From an uncultured delta proteobacterium (GTDB lineage Bacteria > Myxococcota_A > Polyangia > Polyangiales > Polyangiaceae), in NCBI GenBank assembly GCA_903892415.1, contig CAITIQ010000373.1:1-64000 (forward strand): DNA of 64,000 nt. The letters are read 5' to 3'. This document shows, piece by piece, positions 50,574 through 59,172 of this stretch (position 1 is the first letter of the stretch; each line of letters opens with the position of its first letter). The notes beneath the pieces were generated by a model. That model worked only from the letters and a program-made list of their open reading frames with translations. It made no database searches and was not told the origin of the DNA. Made by a program: the position numbers and the translations under genes.

Positions 50574-52475
50574 TCAATCGTGCGAACGGAGCGTGTCGCG
50601 AGCTCGCTCCCAGGCGGCTCTGGCTGTCCCGTATTTGCTGGGAGGAGTGAGCAGCAGCTTGCCGAAGGGCGAGCCGGGCTTTTTATCCTCGGGTGTACGC
50701 AACATCGCCCGGGCCTCGACGGCCATGCTGCGAGCATCTTCTGTGGTTTGGCGGCTGAGCGCAGCCGCTTCAAACTCGTCTCGGCACTCGTCGCCGAGGA
50801 CGGTGAGTACCCAAAAAGCGTCACGGATGGCGTCGTCTGAAGCGCCCTGCGCCGCCGCTACGGCGGTCTTGCAAGCAGAGGCCGGAAGCTTGCGGGCGAG
50901 GTGGTAAGCGGTGAGGTGGCGCGTGTTGATCTGGCGGTCCAAGAGGCCGAGTACGAAGCCCTCGTGGTTGCGAGCGACCAAGCGATCCACGACCTGACCA
51001 TGCTCGGTTACGGTGATATCTCCGCGCTCGGGCCAGGAATCTCGACTGAAGCGTTCGGTGTCGTGGGTGAGTGCGAGGCGCAGTCGTTCGACGGCGGCGT
51101 CCTCTGCGCCAGCGAGCCCGAGATCAAGGGCGGCGATCACGGCGAGCCAAGGGCCCGTCGATTCATCCGCTGGGTCACGGATCAGATCGAAGAGCACCTT
51201 CTCCTGGTTTTTGGCGCCGAGCGCGACCATCAGCGCTAAGTGAATGGCGCGGGCCTCCAGGTTGTAGCGGCGATCCCCTGCGCCGCCGCCGATCTCCGGT
51301 ACTTGCAAGCGCTCGGTGAGCCAGGCCAAGATCTTCTGGTTGGCCTTGCGGGCCTCGGCGCCGTCTTCCTGGCGTAGGTGGATGACCAAGCGCAACAGGC
51401 TCTCATAGCGAACGCGGTATAAGAGGGTATCCACCTCGGCGCTGGAGGTGCCTGGGAAGATGACCTCAATCAGTTCGTTGTAGCAGTTGGCGCCCCGTTG
51501 GGTCAGCAGATTGCCGGCCAAGTCCGGCGCAATCGCTTGCGCAAGAGTGGTATCCCCCGAACGGATCCGCGCCTGCATTAGCAAGCAGTCTTCATGGCTA
51601 TGGCCCTCTTCTTTTGGATCCTTGCGATGATGCAACCTGGTTAGGATCGAGAGCGCTGCTGCGTCGGGCTTTTGCAGGAGCGGCAGTAGTTTTCTCAGCC
51701 TATTTTCCTCGGCTACTCCAGGTTCCTTGGTCTTCGCGATGCGCTCCAGAGCCTCTTTGGCGTACTCGGTTGCAAGGTCCGGGTCGAGCCGTGTCAGTGA
51801 CTCGAGCGAGTCTTCCCAATAGCCCGGGTAGTTGCGGCCCTCGCGTTCAATCAGAAACTCCCGCAACGCAGGTGCGCTCGAGCGATCCCCAAAGTCGGCC
51901 AATACCTTGGATAGCTCGACCTTGAGGTGCAAGCGCTCGGCCTCCATCCAAGGCTCGAGTGAATCGGGGATGGGCCGCTCGAACTTGGCGCGGATGGCAG
52001 GTAAGGTTTCTCGTACGTTGAAAACGCCAGCCGCTGCTGCGTGCCGAATGATGGTGGTGAACGCCTGCGGTTCTCCGCGATAGCGCCTTAACATTGGGCC
52101 GCCGACCACCCGCAGCATGCCAGCCTTCCCGCGCGGGAGCCCAATACAGCGATAGTCGAGGCTGCCGGCCTGGGACTGGAAGGTAGTCGCGGCAATGGAC
52201 GGGCCCTGCGAGCCCGTGCCGATCGGATTGGGTTGCAGCAGATCTGCAATGACGATGGGCGTGGGCTCGAACTCAGGGACGAACCTCCTTCGCGGCAGCG
52301 GGGCGAATTCTCCCGTGTCGGCGGCGGCTGGGGCCGATGCTGGCGTCTCTTCCTCGTCGTCGAGATTGCATACTAAGTAGCGATCGAAGAACGGGTGCGC
52401 CTCCGCGAGGCTCGGCAAGCCAAGCTGTGTGATGGCAATCAAGGCAGCGGCGAAGCGAGGTCGGGCCCAATTCAT
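50574..52475 (-). CDS. Exported protein with HEAT-like helical repeats
   Basis: 633 residues from ATG at 52475. Signal peptide ending LAEAHP. Repeated helical pairs (SAPALREFLIEREG, LATEYAKEALERI, EEKVLFDLIRDPADESTG) resemble ARM/HEAT modules. Two long acidic segments. The ATG overlaps the stop of the upstream lipoprotein (ATGA), so the two are coupled. Function unknown. Confidence 0.7.
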   Translation of the reverse strand: MNWARPRFAAALIAITQLGLPSLAEAHPFFDRYLVCNLDDEEETPASAPAAADTGEFAPLPRRRFVPEFEPTPIVIADLLQPNPIGTGSQGPSIAATTFQSQAGSLDYRCIGLPRGKAGMLRVVGGPMLRRYRGEPQAFTTIIRHAAAAGVFNVRETLPAIRAKFERPIPDSLEPWMEAERLHLKVELSKVLADFGDRSSAPALREFLIEREGRNYPGYWEDSLESLTRLDPDLATEYAKEALERIAKTKEPGVAEENRLRKLLPLLQKPDAAALSILTRLHHRKDPKEEGHSHEDCLLMQARIRSGDTTLAQAIAPDLAGNLLTQRGANCYNELIEVIFPGTSSAEVDTLLYRVRYESLLRLVIHLRQEDGAEARKANQKILAWLTERLQVPEIGGGAGDRRYNLEARAIHLALMVALGAKNQEKVLFDLIRDPADESTGPWLAVIAALDLGLAGAEDAAVERLRLALTHDTERFSRDSWPERGDITVTEHGQVVDRLVARNHEGFVLGLLDRQINTRHLTAYHLARKLPASACKTAVAAAQGASDDAIRDAFWVLTVLGDECRDEFEAAALSRQTTEDARSMAVEARAMLRTPEDKKPGSPFGKLLLTPPSKYGTARAAWERARDTLRSHD

Positions 52476-53680
52476 GGTCGGCTCTCCCATACGGTAACAG
52501 CAGCTTGGGCAGGCTCTTGTGCATCACAGTACAAGAGGCCTTTGGTTTTTATATTCGAGTAAAGAACCGCGGCGTCGCGCGGGGCGCTCTGTCCTTTGGG
52601 GCCTTGGGGTGCGTTGACACGATAGCTGCCCTGGACCCAAAGCTCACCGTTGCCGGTCGAGCTGGCGGTATGTAGGTGGACGCTCGTCGCGCTCTTCGCC
52701 AGCCGAGGGGGTGGGAGCACGAGCTGTTTGACGTGATGGTTAGGTGCGACTTCAAGGAGCTTGTCACTAGCAGCAATCACGAGCCTGTTCTCGCCCAGAT
52801 GAGCAATGCTCATCAGCCCGCGATCCACCTCCAGGTCGACCTCGGCAAAGCGCTGACCGTCCCATTCGACGAAGTAGCTATGTCGATTCTCCGGCGACTC
52901 GAAGGGCTCAAAGGCCACGAGCCAGGCTCGGTTCGCGTCACGTACTTCTAAATCCAGATTGACCATTCCGGAGAGTCGCGAGCTGCGTGGTAAACGGGCA
53001 TAGGCGAATTGGCTTTGGCCCGGCTTGGCGATGGCGACGACGAGCGTGGTGTCTTCGTAAGCGACAATCTTGTCGTCTTGGCAGCGGCCTGCAACGAAAA
53101 CCGAGCCGTCGCTGCCGATGGCGTGATCGAGCGGTAAGAACGCCAGCTTCGAATCCTCGCAGGGCTCTTTGGGCGATAGTTGTTTTAGCGTCGCGCTGCC
53201 GCCTAGGTCGATGGCCTCATCACGTTGCTCCCAGCCATTGTTCCAGGAATAGTCGGTATACGTACGCTTCAAAAGTGCGCCTGTGCCTCGCTGGGCGTAG
53301 TTGGTGTCGGTTAGGCGCAGCCAGGGGGTGTGCTTGCTATCCTCGCCAATCCGCAGATCAAAGGGCACATAGCCGCGGTCGTCGCGCGGTAAACCCAGAA
53401 GCAGCTTCGAGCCGAAGCCGAAGTCACCGTCGCGCAGTTCGACCAAGCCTTGGGCGGCTGGCCATGGCTCACCGGCTTGCCAATCAGAGAGCTCGTAGCC
53501 CGTCTCCCCGAAGATGATGACGGTGCGTTCGCCCATGCGGGCCGGCGCTAGCTTTTGACAGGGCCCCTCGGCGACCACCGCCAAATCCTGATTGGGTGCT
53601 TGCGGTGCCGTGAGCGCGGGCGCCGGACATCCCGCCAAGCCGAGGGCAGCGAAGAGAATAGGCGCGTTGTGTTGCTGCAT
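52472..53680 (-). CDS. Lipoprotein, unknown function
   Basis: 402 residues. Lipobox GLAGC. Strand-rich sequence (RTVIIFGETGYELSDW, SSRLSGMVNLDLEVRD, RAWLVAFEPF, KLLEVAPNHHVKQL) suggests a beta-propeller-like sensor. First gene of a two-gene unit with the HEAT-like protein. Confidence 0.7.
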   Translation of the reverse strand: MQQHNAPILFAALGLAGCPAPALTAPQAPNQDLAVVAEGPCQKLAPARMGERTVIIFGETGYELSDWQAGEPWPAAQGLVELRDGDFGFGSKLLLGLPRDDRGYVPFDLRIGEDSKHTPWLRLTDTNYAQRGTGALLKRTYTDYSWNNGWEQRDEAIDLGGSATLKQLSPKEPCEDSKLAFLPLDHAIGSDGSVFVAGRCQDDKIVAYEDTTLVVAIAKPGQSQFAYARLPRSSRLSGMVNLDLEVRDANRAWLVAFEPFESPENRHSYFVEWDGQRFAEVDLEVDRGLMSIAHLGENRLVIAASDKLLEVAPNHHVKQLVLPPPRLAKSATSVHLHTASSTGNGELWVQGSYRVNAPQGPKGQSAPRDAAVLYSNIKTKGLLYCDAQEPAQAAVTVWESRP

Positions 53681-53689
53681 TTGGGAGCC

Positions 53690-54667
53690 TTAGTCGATTG
53701 AGAGCAAGAGTTTGCCGAAGGTAGTGTTGCTTGCGAGAAGTCGATGGGAGGCCGCGACCTCCTCCAGCGGGAACGTTCGCTCGAGGACGGGCTTGATCAG
53801 CTGACGCGAGATCCAAGGGCATAACGTCCTGCGCAATAGCTCGGCCGCTTCGATCTTCTCCTCGATCGGTCGCGAGCGCAGCACGGTGCCCACGATGGTG
53901 AGACGTCTGGCGAGCAGCCTGCCCAGATCGAGCGTGCTTTGTGTGCCGCCGGTGAGCCCAACGACTACGATGCGGCCACGCGAATTCATCGCTGGGAGGC
54001 TGTTCCCAACATACGGTCCGCCGACCAGATCCAGGGTTACATCGAAGGGCGGCTGCGCCCTTAAAGCGTTTGGTAAGCTTTGCGCCGTCTCCACCAATAG
54101 GCCGGTATCGAGTCCAAGCTCGCCTGCTCGCGTGAGCTTGTCTTGGGTCCGGCTGGTGCCCGTTACGTGGCAACCGAGGGCTTTGGCTATTTGCACGCCT
54201 GCGGTGCCTACACCGCTTCCGACCGCGTGGATCAGCACGCGCTCGCCAGGGCGAAGGCCACCCCGTACGACCAGCGCGTCGTAGGCCGTAACAAATGCCT
54301 CCGGGACGGCCGCTGCAAGCTCCTCCGACAGGCCCTCGGGGATGGGTACGGCTTCGCGCTCGTGGACGACGATGAACTCGGCGTAGGCGCCTCCAGCCAC
54401 CAGGCCAAATACGCGCTGGCCTGGCGCGAGTGAAGTAACGCCGCTTCCAACTTCTTCGATCAGGCCTGCGTATTCGAGCCCGGGTATCTCCGGAGAAACG
54501 CCTGGTGGCGCGGGGTAAACGCCCATTCGTTGCAAGAGGTCGGCGCGGTTAACGCCCGCAAAGCGTACGCGCACTTTTACGTGGTAGGGCGGGAGTTCGG
54601 GCTGTGGGCGCTCGCTGATGGTTAGAACCGATTCATCCCCAGGTTCTCGAATCACGACGGCGCGCAT
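53690..54667 (-). CDS. NAD(P)H:quinone oxidoreductase-like (MDR family)
   Basis: 325 residues from ATG at 54667. Zinc-free MDR pattern: GVNRADLLQRMGVY, PGLEYAGLIEEVGSG, and the nucleotide fold HAVGSGVGTAGVQIAKALG followed by VTGTSRTQDKL. QOR-type enzymes reduce quinones or enones with NADPH. It ends ten bases before the next gene's stop on the same strand and is preceded by the repeat array. Confidence 0.87.
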   Translation of the reverse strand: MRAVVIREPGDESVLTISERPQPELPPYHVKVRVRFAGVNRADLLQRMGVYPAPPGVSPEIPGLEYAGLIEEVGSGVTSLAPGQRVFGLVAGGAYAEFIVVHEREAVPIPEGLSEELAAAVPEAFVTAYDALVVRGGLRPGERVLIHAVGSGVGTAGVQIAKALGCHVTGTSRTQDKLTRAGELGLDTGLLVETAQSLPNALRAQPPFDVTLDLVGGPYVGNSLPAMNSRGRIVVVGLTGGTQSTLDLGRLLARRLTIVGTVLRSRPIEEKIEAAELLRRTLCPWISRQLIKPVLERTFPLEEVAASHRLLASNTTFGKLLLSID

Positions 54668-54708
54668 GCGGCATCCTGTCAATCGAGGCCGACCTCAGCA
54701 ACAAGTTT

Positions 54709-54934
54709 GCTGCCTCCGCCTTTGGCGGAATGACTCGTGCGAGGTGAAGGTCCCAATGGGCCAACGGGGCCTTCGGCCGATTCGTTGAAGAGCGCCCGAG
54801 TCATTCTTGTTGCTGCATCCGCCTTTGGCGGAATGACTCGTGCGAGGTGAAGGTCCCAATGTGCCAACGGGGCCTTCGGCCGATTCGTTGAAGAGCGCCC
54901 GAGTCATTCTTGTTGCTGCTTCCGCCTTTGGCGG
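54709..54934 (-). repeat. Tandem array of the dispersed repeat, 103-base unit
   Basis: Two units (54729-54831 and 54832-54934) differ at only two positions. Each starts AATGACTCG, ends its hairpin in CGAGTCATT, and is followed by TCTTGTTGCTGC and CCGCCTTTGGCGG. A partial leading copy of that last part lies at 54709-54728. The array fills most of the 312-base gap between the two flanking genes. Confidence 0.85.
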
Positions 54935-54979
54935 AAGTTGGCGTGGCGAAGCAGCCACCGACCCCTGTAGAGTCGCTCG

Positions 54980-56062
54980 GTGTTTTCCGCGGATGTCCGG
55001 TTCGAGGGCTTCACCCAGGTTGACTGGGTTCGCTTCTTGTCGCTCTTTTCTCCCAGGAAGACCGACGGTGGCGAGCGTGACCCCACGCGGCCGCAGGGGG
55101 CAGTCATTGCTGTCGAGCGCAACGGCAAATTGCAGAAGTTGTTGCACTCCCAGGTGGGACGCTTGCGGCTCGAAGAAGCTGCAGCTGATTGGCCGCTGAC
55201 GCCCGAGGCGCTTGCGAGCCGTCACCACGCGAGCTTCGGCATCGTCATCCGCTCCGGAGCGCTCGAGCGAGTGATGTCGAACTTTGCCCTGCGTTTGCGG
55301 CGCTCGGACGACTTTCTCGCGCAGATGCTGCTGTTCGTAGCGGCCATTCGCGATGAGCTGGAGCGTGGAGGCATTGCCTACTATCCGACGCGGCTTTCAG
55401 GGTTGCCGATCCCAACCGCGGCGATGCTCGATAGTACGTTTGATGCGGTGTGCCCGCGCCGCGAGGTGATGGTGTTCGGCCTGTTCGAAGGGGGCGAGCT
55501 GTGGACCTCGTTGGCGATTCGTCGCAACAGTGACGGTCGCATCGATACGGTGCTTGGTCCCGATGAAGTGCGGCGCGAGATGGGCGTGCTCTCTGGCGAT
55601 TGGCGCCGCGATTATCGGCATCTGCGGCGAGCGGTCGAGCGTCGGCTCGGTCGAGTTGCGCTGGGCCTGTTCTCCGAGAAGTCGACGTTCCGCGATCTGC
55701 AGGTGGACGCGACGCCGGGGGCGTGGGCCAAGGCCGCCGCGATTCGCGATGTGATTCTCTCGCCGGTGCCGGTCGCTCTGGCCATCCCGCTTGGGCTAGA
55801 CGTCTCGCGGGCTGCGCTCTCCGCCGCGCGCACGGCATTGTCGAAGACTCGAAGCACGCTCGAATTGCCGCGAGGCTTGCCGCTCGGCGAAGCGACGCAG
55901 CTGTTTCCAGCGCTCGGTCCTTTGCTCTTGCGCGTTAGGGAGGCGGTTCAGCCTGGGCTGGAGATGGCGTCCGTCATGCTCGGTGACGTCGACGCCGAGG
56001 CGGACCCGCAGGCCTTCAGTCTGCTCGAACTCGTGCGGCGTTTAGTCGCCCGCGACCGCTGA
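54980..56062 (+). CDS. Hypothetical cytoplasmic protein
   Basis: 360 residues from GTG at 54980, just downstream of the repeat array. No signal peptide. The middle has a dense hydrophobic region (RVMSNFALRLRRSDDFLAQM) and a C-terminal helical stretch (LFPALGPLLLRVREAV). No domain recognised. Confidence 0.65.
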   Translation: MFSADVRFEGFTQVDWVRFLSLFSPRKTDGGERDPTRPQGAVIAVERNGKLQKLLHSQVGRLRLEEAAADWPLTPEALASRHHASFGIVIRSGALERVMSNFALRLRRSDDFLAQMLLFVAAIRDELERGGIAYYPTRLSGLPIPTAAMLDSTFDAVCPRREVMVFGLFEGGELWTSLAIRRNSDGRIDTVLGPDEVRREMGVLSGDWRRDYRHLRRAVERRLGRVALGLFSEKSTFRDLQVDATPGAWAKAAAIRDVILSPVPVALAIPLGLDVSRAALSAARTALSKTRSTLELPRGLPLGEATQLFPALGPLLLRVREAVQPGLEMASVMLGDVDAEADPQAFSLLELVRRLVARDR

Positions 56063-56080
56063 ACCAGGTCGTCTGGTTCA
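56060..56080. terminator. Terminator hairpin between converging genes
   Basis: Perfect 8-pair stem (TGAACCAG / CTGGTTCA) with loop GTCGT, in the 15-base gap between two converging genes and including the first one's stop. Confidence 0.6.
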
Positions 56081-56758
56081 GTGGGCGGCGCTTAACGCGA
56101 GTCGGCCAGCGCGATCGCTGGCGGTGCGAGCGGTACCGCGCAGATAGCTGGAATCGCCGTTGCGGAAGGGATGGTCGCTGCGACCGAGCTCCAAGACCGC
56201 GAGCAATTTTGAACCGACGAAAAGGGGCGTGAGAGCGACGCTCGACCCGTCGAGTTCGCCCAAGCGGTTGAGGCAGGCGGTACCTGCGCGGGAAGCGTTT
56301 GCGTGAGGCAGCACGACCGGTCCAAGCTTGGCCCGCGTGAGAGCCGGGTCTTTGGCGCTGGCTGAAGATCCGAGCAGTGCTGCTCCGCGCAGGCCGACCG
56401 CCGCGGTGGCAACGAAGTCGCCGGTGCGATGCCGGCGATAGGCCAAGCCCAAAGACGCGTTGGTCGCGAGTACGAGACCTTGCAGAGTCATCGCCACGAG
56501 TTCGTTCGTATCGCAGGCCTGGTCGAGCCAGTCGCACCACTCCTGCTCAGGCGACACCTCTTCGGCCTCGCTGCTAGCGTGTTGCGAGTGAAACTCCCGC
56601 ACGGTAGCGAGCGGTCGCGCCTCTTGCCAAGCGGGCTGCCAAACCCAGGTATCCTCGGGCAATTGTTCGGCAGCAACGAGCGCCAAAATCTCGTGGACAC
56701 CAAAGGGGCCTCGCGCCGCTGCTCCGTCGCTTGCGAACCAATTCCTGCTCTGAGCCAT
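56078..56758 (-). CDS. GYF_2 domain protein with GAF-like C-terminal part
   Basis: 226 residues. The first 50 read WFASDGAAARGPFGVHEIL with W...GPF and a trailing W-x-P motif, the GYF_2 domain used as a peptide-binding tether in many Myxococcota proteins. The rest looks GAF-like (LVAMTLQGLVLATNASLGLAYR, VALTPLFVGSKLLAVLELGR). Probably a small cytoplasmic sensor/adaptor. Confidence 0.65.
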   Translation of the reverse strand: MAQSRNWFASDGAAARGPFGVHEILALVAAEQLPEDTWVWQPAWQEARPLATVREFHSQHASSEAEEVSPEQEWCDWLDQACDTNELVAMTLQGLVLATNASLGLAYRRHRTGDFVATAAVGLRGAALLGSSASAKDPALTRAKLGPVVLPHANASRAGTACLNRLGELDGSSVALTPLFVGSKLLAVLELGRSDHPFRNGDSSYLRGTARTASDRAGRLALSAAH

Positions 56759-56915
56759 GGCTTACCTCGCTCGGGTGAACGCCTCCCGAGATCGCATTGT
56801 CACAAACGCGCATGGGGCGGGCCACGTTCTCGACCGAGCTGGGCGTCCACGCCGCGAAAACGCTGGGCTTCCCACGCCCCCACAGCTACACCTCGGGTTC
56901 TAGGAGGTCTTAAGC

Positions 56916-58052
56916 GTGGCTTCACTTTCGTCGTTCCCGGACCCTGAGCCGAATCGCGGCATCATTCTCGCGTCAGGTCTTGCTCTCGCGGTGGCCGGAG
57001 GGATCGCTCGCTCCGTCGGGCTGGAAGATGAAGCCGCTTTTGAGAAGGCCAAGTCGGAGTTGGCGACGGTTCGCGACAAGGCCGCGCGCGATGAGCTGGT
57101 GGTCAAGCAGGAGCAGTTGGATTTTCGCTCCGGAGTCGAGCTGTCCTCGGGCTGGGCCGGCATCGCGATCGGTGGGAGTTTGCTCGCCGCTGGGCTCGTG
57201 AGCTTGGCGGGCATTCGCTTTCGCCGCGCGCTGCTCGTGGTTGGCCTCTTGCCGTTCATCGCAGCCTCTTACTTCGCCGTTTTTCACGCCGGTCCCGAGG
57301 CGCTCGTGCCGGTAACGTTGGTGGGCGTCGCCGCCTGTCTCTACCTCAGCTGGGAGAGCGACCAGCGCGGTCGCAATGAGGTGAAAGCCTTCGCGGGTTT
57401 TCCCGGACGACACGCGAAGAGCGCGGCAGCTAGCGGTTATCGTGACCGTCCAACCGCCAAGCCAGCGGTCTCGCTTTCGGAGGCGGTGATTCCGGCTTGG
57501 GGTCAGCGAGTGTTGCCGGAGGTCGGTGGCGGTAAGTTCTACAAGTCCTTCCTGCTGAAGAAGGATCTCGCGTACGTGGCCTTCGTCGAAGCGGACGTCA
57601 CCGACATCTCCGACTACACCACGGTTGTCCTACGCTTCGAGCAGAAGGAAGCGAGCTTCGTCGCGCGGCCGCTGCCGCTCGATGATGGGCGTCCCATGGC
57701 CAATACCGGCCTGCTCTTTCGAGAAGATCGCGAGTTTAGCGCTGAGTACTTGGTGGAGGTTGCTCCCGGCGAGAATCAGACGCGGGTGCGCGAGTTCTTG
57801 GTGCAGTCGGTTCGGGATGAACTCTTGGGCTTGCCGGACGTTTGGCTGCGGGTGAGCGGCACCGTGGCGACGCTGACCCGCTTTGGTCGGTTCGAGGCGA
57901 AGAAGGCGGAGGAGCTCGTGGAGATCGCCGATGCAATCTTCGCCGACTACGGTGCTGAGGGTGGGCCCTCGCTGATGGAACCCGACGGCTTGGTGAAGAA
58001 GAAGAAGTCGAAGCCCAAGTCGAACGAGGCGTTCTCGCCGATTGCCACTTGA
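56916..58052 (+). CDS. Membrane protein, unknown
   Basis: 378 residues. GTG at 56916 with AGGAGG (56902-56907) eight bases upstream. Several hydrophobic segments (IILASGLALAVAGGIA, GWAGIAIGGSLLAAGLVSLAG, ALLVVGLLPFIAASYFAV, ALVPVTLVGVAACLYL) and a cytoplasmic C-terminal half with conserved-looking strands, ending in a Lys-rich tail. No family recognised. Eight bases lead to the BtpA gene, so they are probably one operon. Confidence 0.7.
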   Translation: MASLSSFPDPEPNRGIILASGLALAVAGGIARSVGLEDEAAFEKAKSELATVRDKAARDELVVKQEQLDFRSGVELSSGWAGIAIGGSLLAAGLVSLAGIRFRRALLVVGLLPFIAASYFAVFHAGPEALVPVTLVGVAACLYLSWESDQRGRNEVKAFAGFPGRHAKSAAASGYRDRPTAKPAVSLSEAVIPAWGQRVLPEVGGGKFYKSFLLKKDLAYVAFVEADVTDISDYTTVVLRFEQKEASFVARPLPLDDGRPMANTGLLFREDREFSAEYLVEVAPGENQTRVREFLVQSVRDELLGLPDVWLRVSGTVATLTRFGRFEAKKAEELVEIADAIFADYGAEGGPSLMEPDGLVKKKKSKPKSNEAFSPIAT

Positions 58053-58059
58053 GGCTGCG

Positions 58060-58905
58060 ATGACTTCGCGCGCACCGGCTTCCCCGAGCTCCCTTCCTGC
58101 GCTTTATGGCGTCATTCATCTCCGAGCGCTGCCGGGTAGTCCGAACTACGCCGGAGATCTTTCGGCGATCGCCTCGGCTTGTGCGCGCGACGCGAACGCC
58201 TTGGCTGACGCCGGTTTTGAGGCGGTGATTGTCGAGAACTACGGGGATGTTCCGTTTACGCCGGGCAAGGTCTCACCGGTGACAGTGGCGGCGATGACCC
58301 GCTGCTGTCTCGCTGCTCGCGTGGCAGCTCCCACCTTGGCGCTCGGTATCAACGTGTTGCGCAATGACGCTGAAGCGGCGCTGGCCGTAGCTGTTGCAAC
58401 AGGGGCCGCCTTTATCCGTATCAACGTCCACATCGGCGCGCGTTTGACGGATCAGGGCATCATCGAGGGTAAGGCCCATGAGACGCTGCGTTTGCGCAAA
58501 GCGTTCGGCGCCGAGCACGTGAAGCTCTTTTGTGATGTGGACGTGAAGCACTCGGCGCCGATGGCTGCGCGTCCTTTGGCCGAAGAAGCTCATGATTTGG
58601 TGCATCGAGCCGGGGCGGACGCCGTGCTGGTGACCGGCAGTGGTACCGGGCGTGGTGTGAATCTCCGCGATCTGGACGAGGTCGTGCGGGCGGTGCACGC
58701 ACCGGTGATCGTCGCGAGTGGCGCGACCGAGAGCGCGCTGCCTTCGCTGCGTCGCTCCCACGGCGTGATCGTTGGCTCAGCGCTGCGGGTGGATGGTCGG
58801 GCAGGAGGGGCTATTGATGTCGGCATCGCCAAACGCTTCGCCGAGGCATTTTTCGCCGATAAAAAGCTCGGCAACGAGTCGGTTCCACCTCCGCCCGTCG
58901 CCTGA
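58060..58905 (+). CDS. BtpA/SgcQ-family protein
   Basis: 281 residues from ATG at 58060 with GAGG upstream. TIM-barrel pattern: VIHLRALPGSPNYAGD, VIVENYGDVPFTPGKV, LGINVLRNDAEAAL, RINVHIGA, DVDVKHSAPM, and VLVTGSGTGRGVNL. BtpA is required for photosystem I accumulation in cyanobacteria; elsewhere the family is of unknown, possibly metal-linked, function. No photosynthesis gene is nearby, so the role here is open. Confidence 0.85.
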   Translation: MTSRAPASPSSLPALYGVIHLRALPGSPNYAGDLSAIASACARDANALADAGFEAVIVENYGDVPFTPGKVSPVTVAAMTRCCLAARVAAPTLALGINVLRNDAEAALAVAVATGAAFIRINVHIGARLTDQGIIEGKAHETLRLRKAFGAEHVKLFCDVDVKHSAPMAARPLAEEAHDLVHRAGADAVLVTGSGTGRGVNLRDLDEVVRAVHAPVIVASGATESALPSLRRSHGVIVGSALRVDGRAGGAIDVGIAKRFAEAFFADKKLGNESVPPPPVA

Positions 58906-58980
58906 CCCTCTTGATGCACGCACTTTCGAAGGAAAGTGAGGCGGCCGGCCAAGAAAGGTTGTGCAGGCGGTGACCACAGA

Positions 58981-59172
58981 AATGACTCGTGCCAAGTCAA
59001 AGGTCCAACGGGGCCTACGGCTGTTTTTATCGAAGAGGGCCCGAGTCATTTTGTTTGCTGCATCCGCCTTCGGCGGAATGACTCGTGCCAAGTCAAAGGT
59101 CCAACGGGGCCTACGGCTGTTTTTATCGAAGAGGGCCCGAGTCATTCTTGTTGCTGCATCCACCTTCGGTGG
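58981..59172 (+). repeat. Tandem array of the dispersed repeat, 96-base unit
   Basis: Two units (58981-59076 and 59077-59172) with identical hairpin parts (AATGACTCGTGCC ... GGGCCCGAGTCATT) and slight differences in the tail. In the downstream direction the array runs straight into the reading frame of the next gene. Confidence 0.85.
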
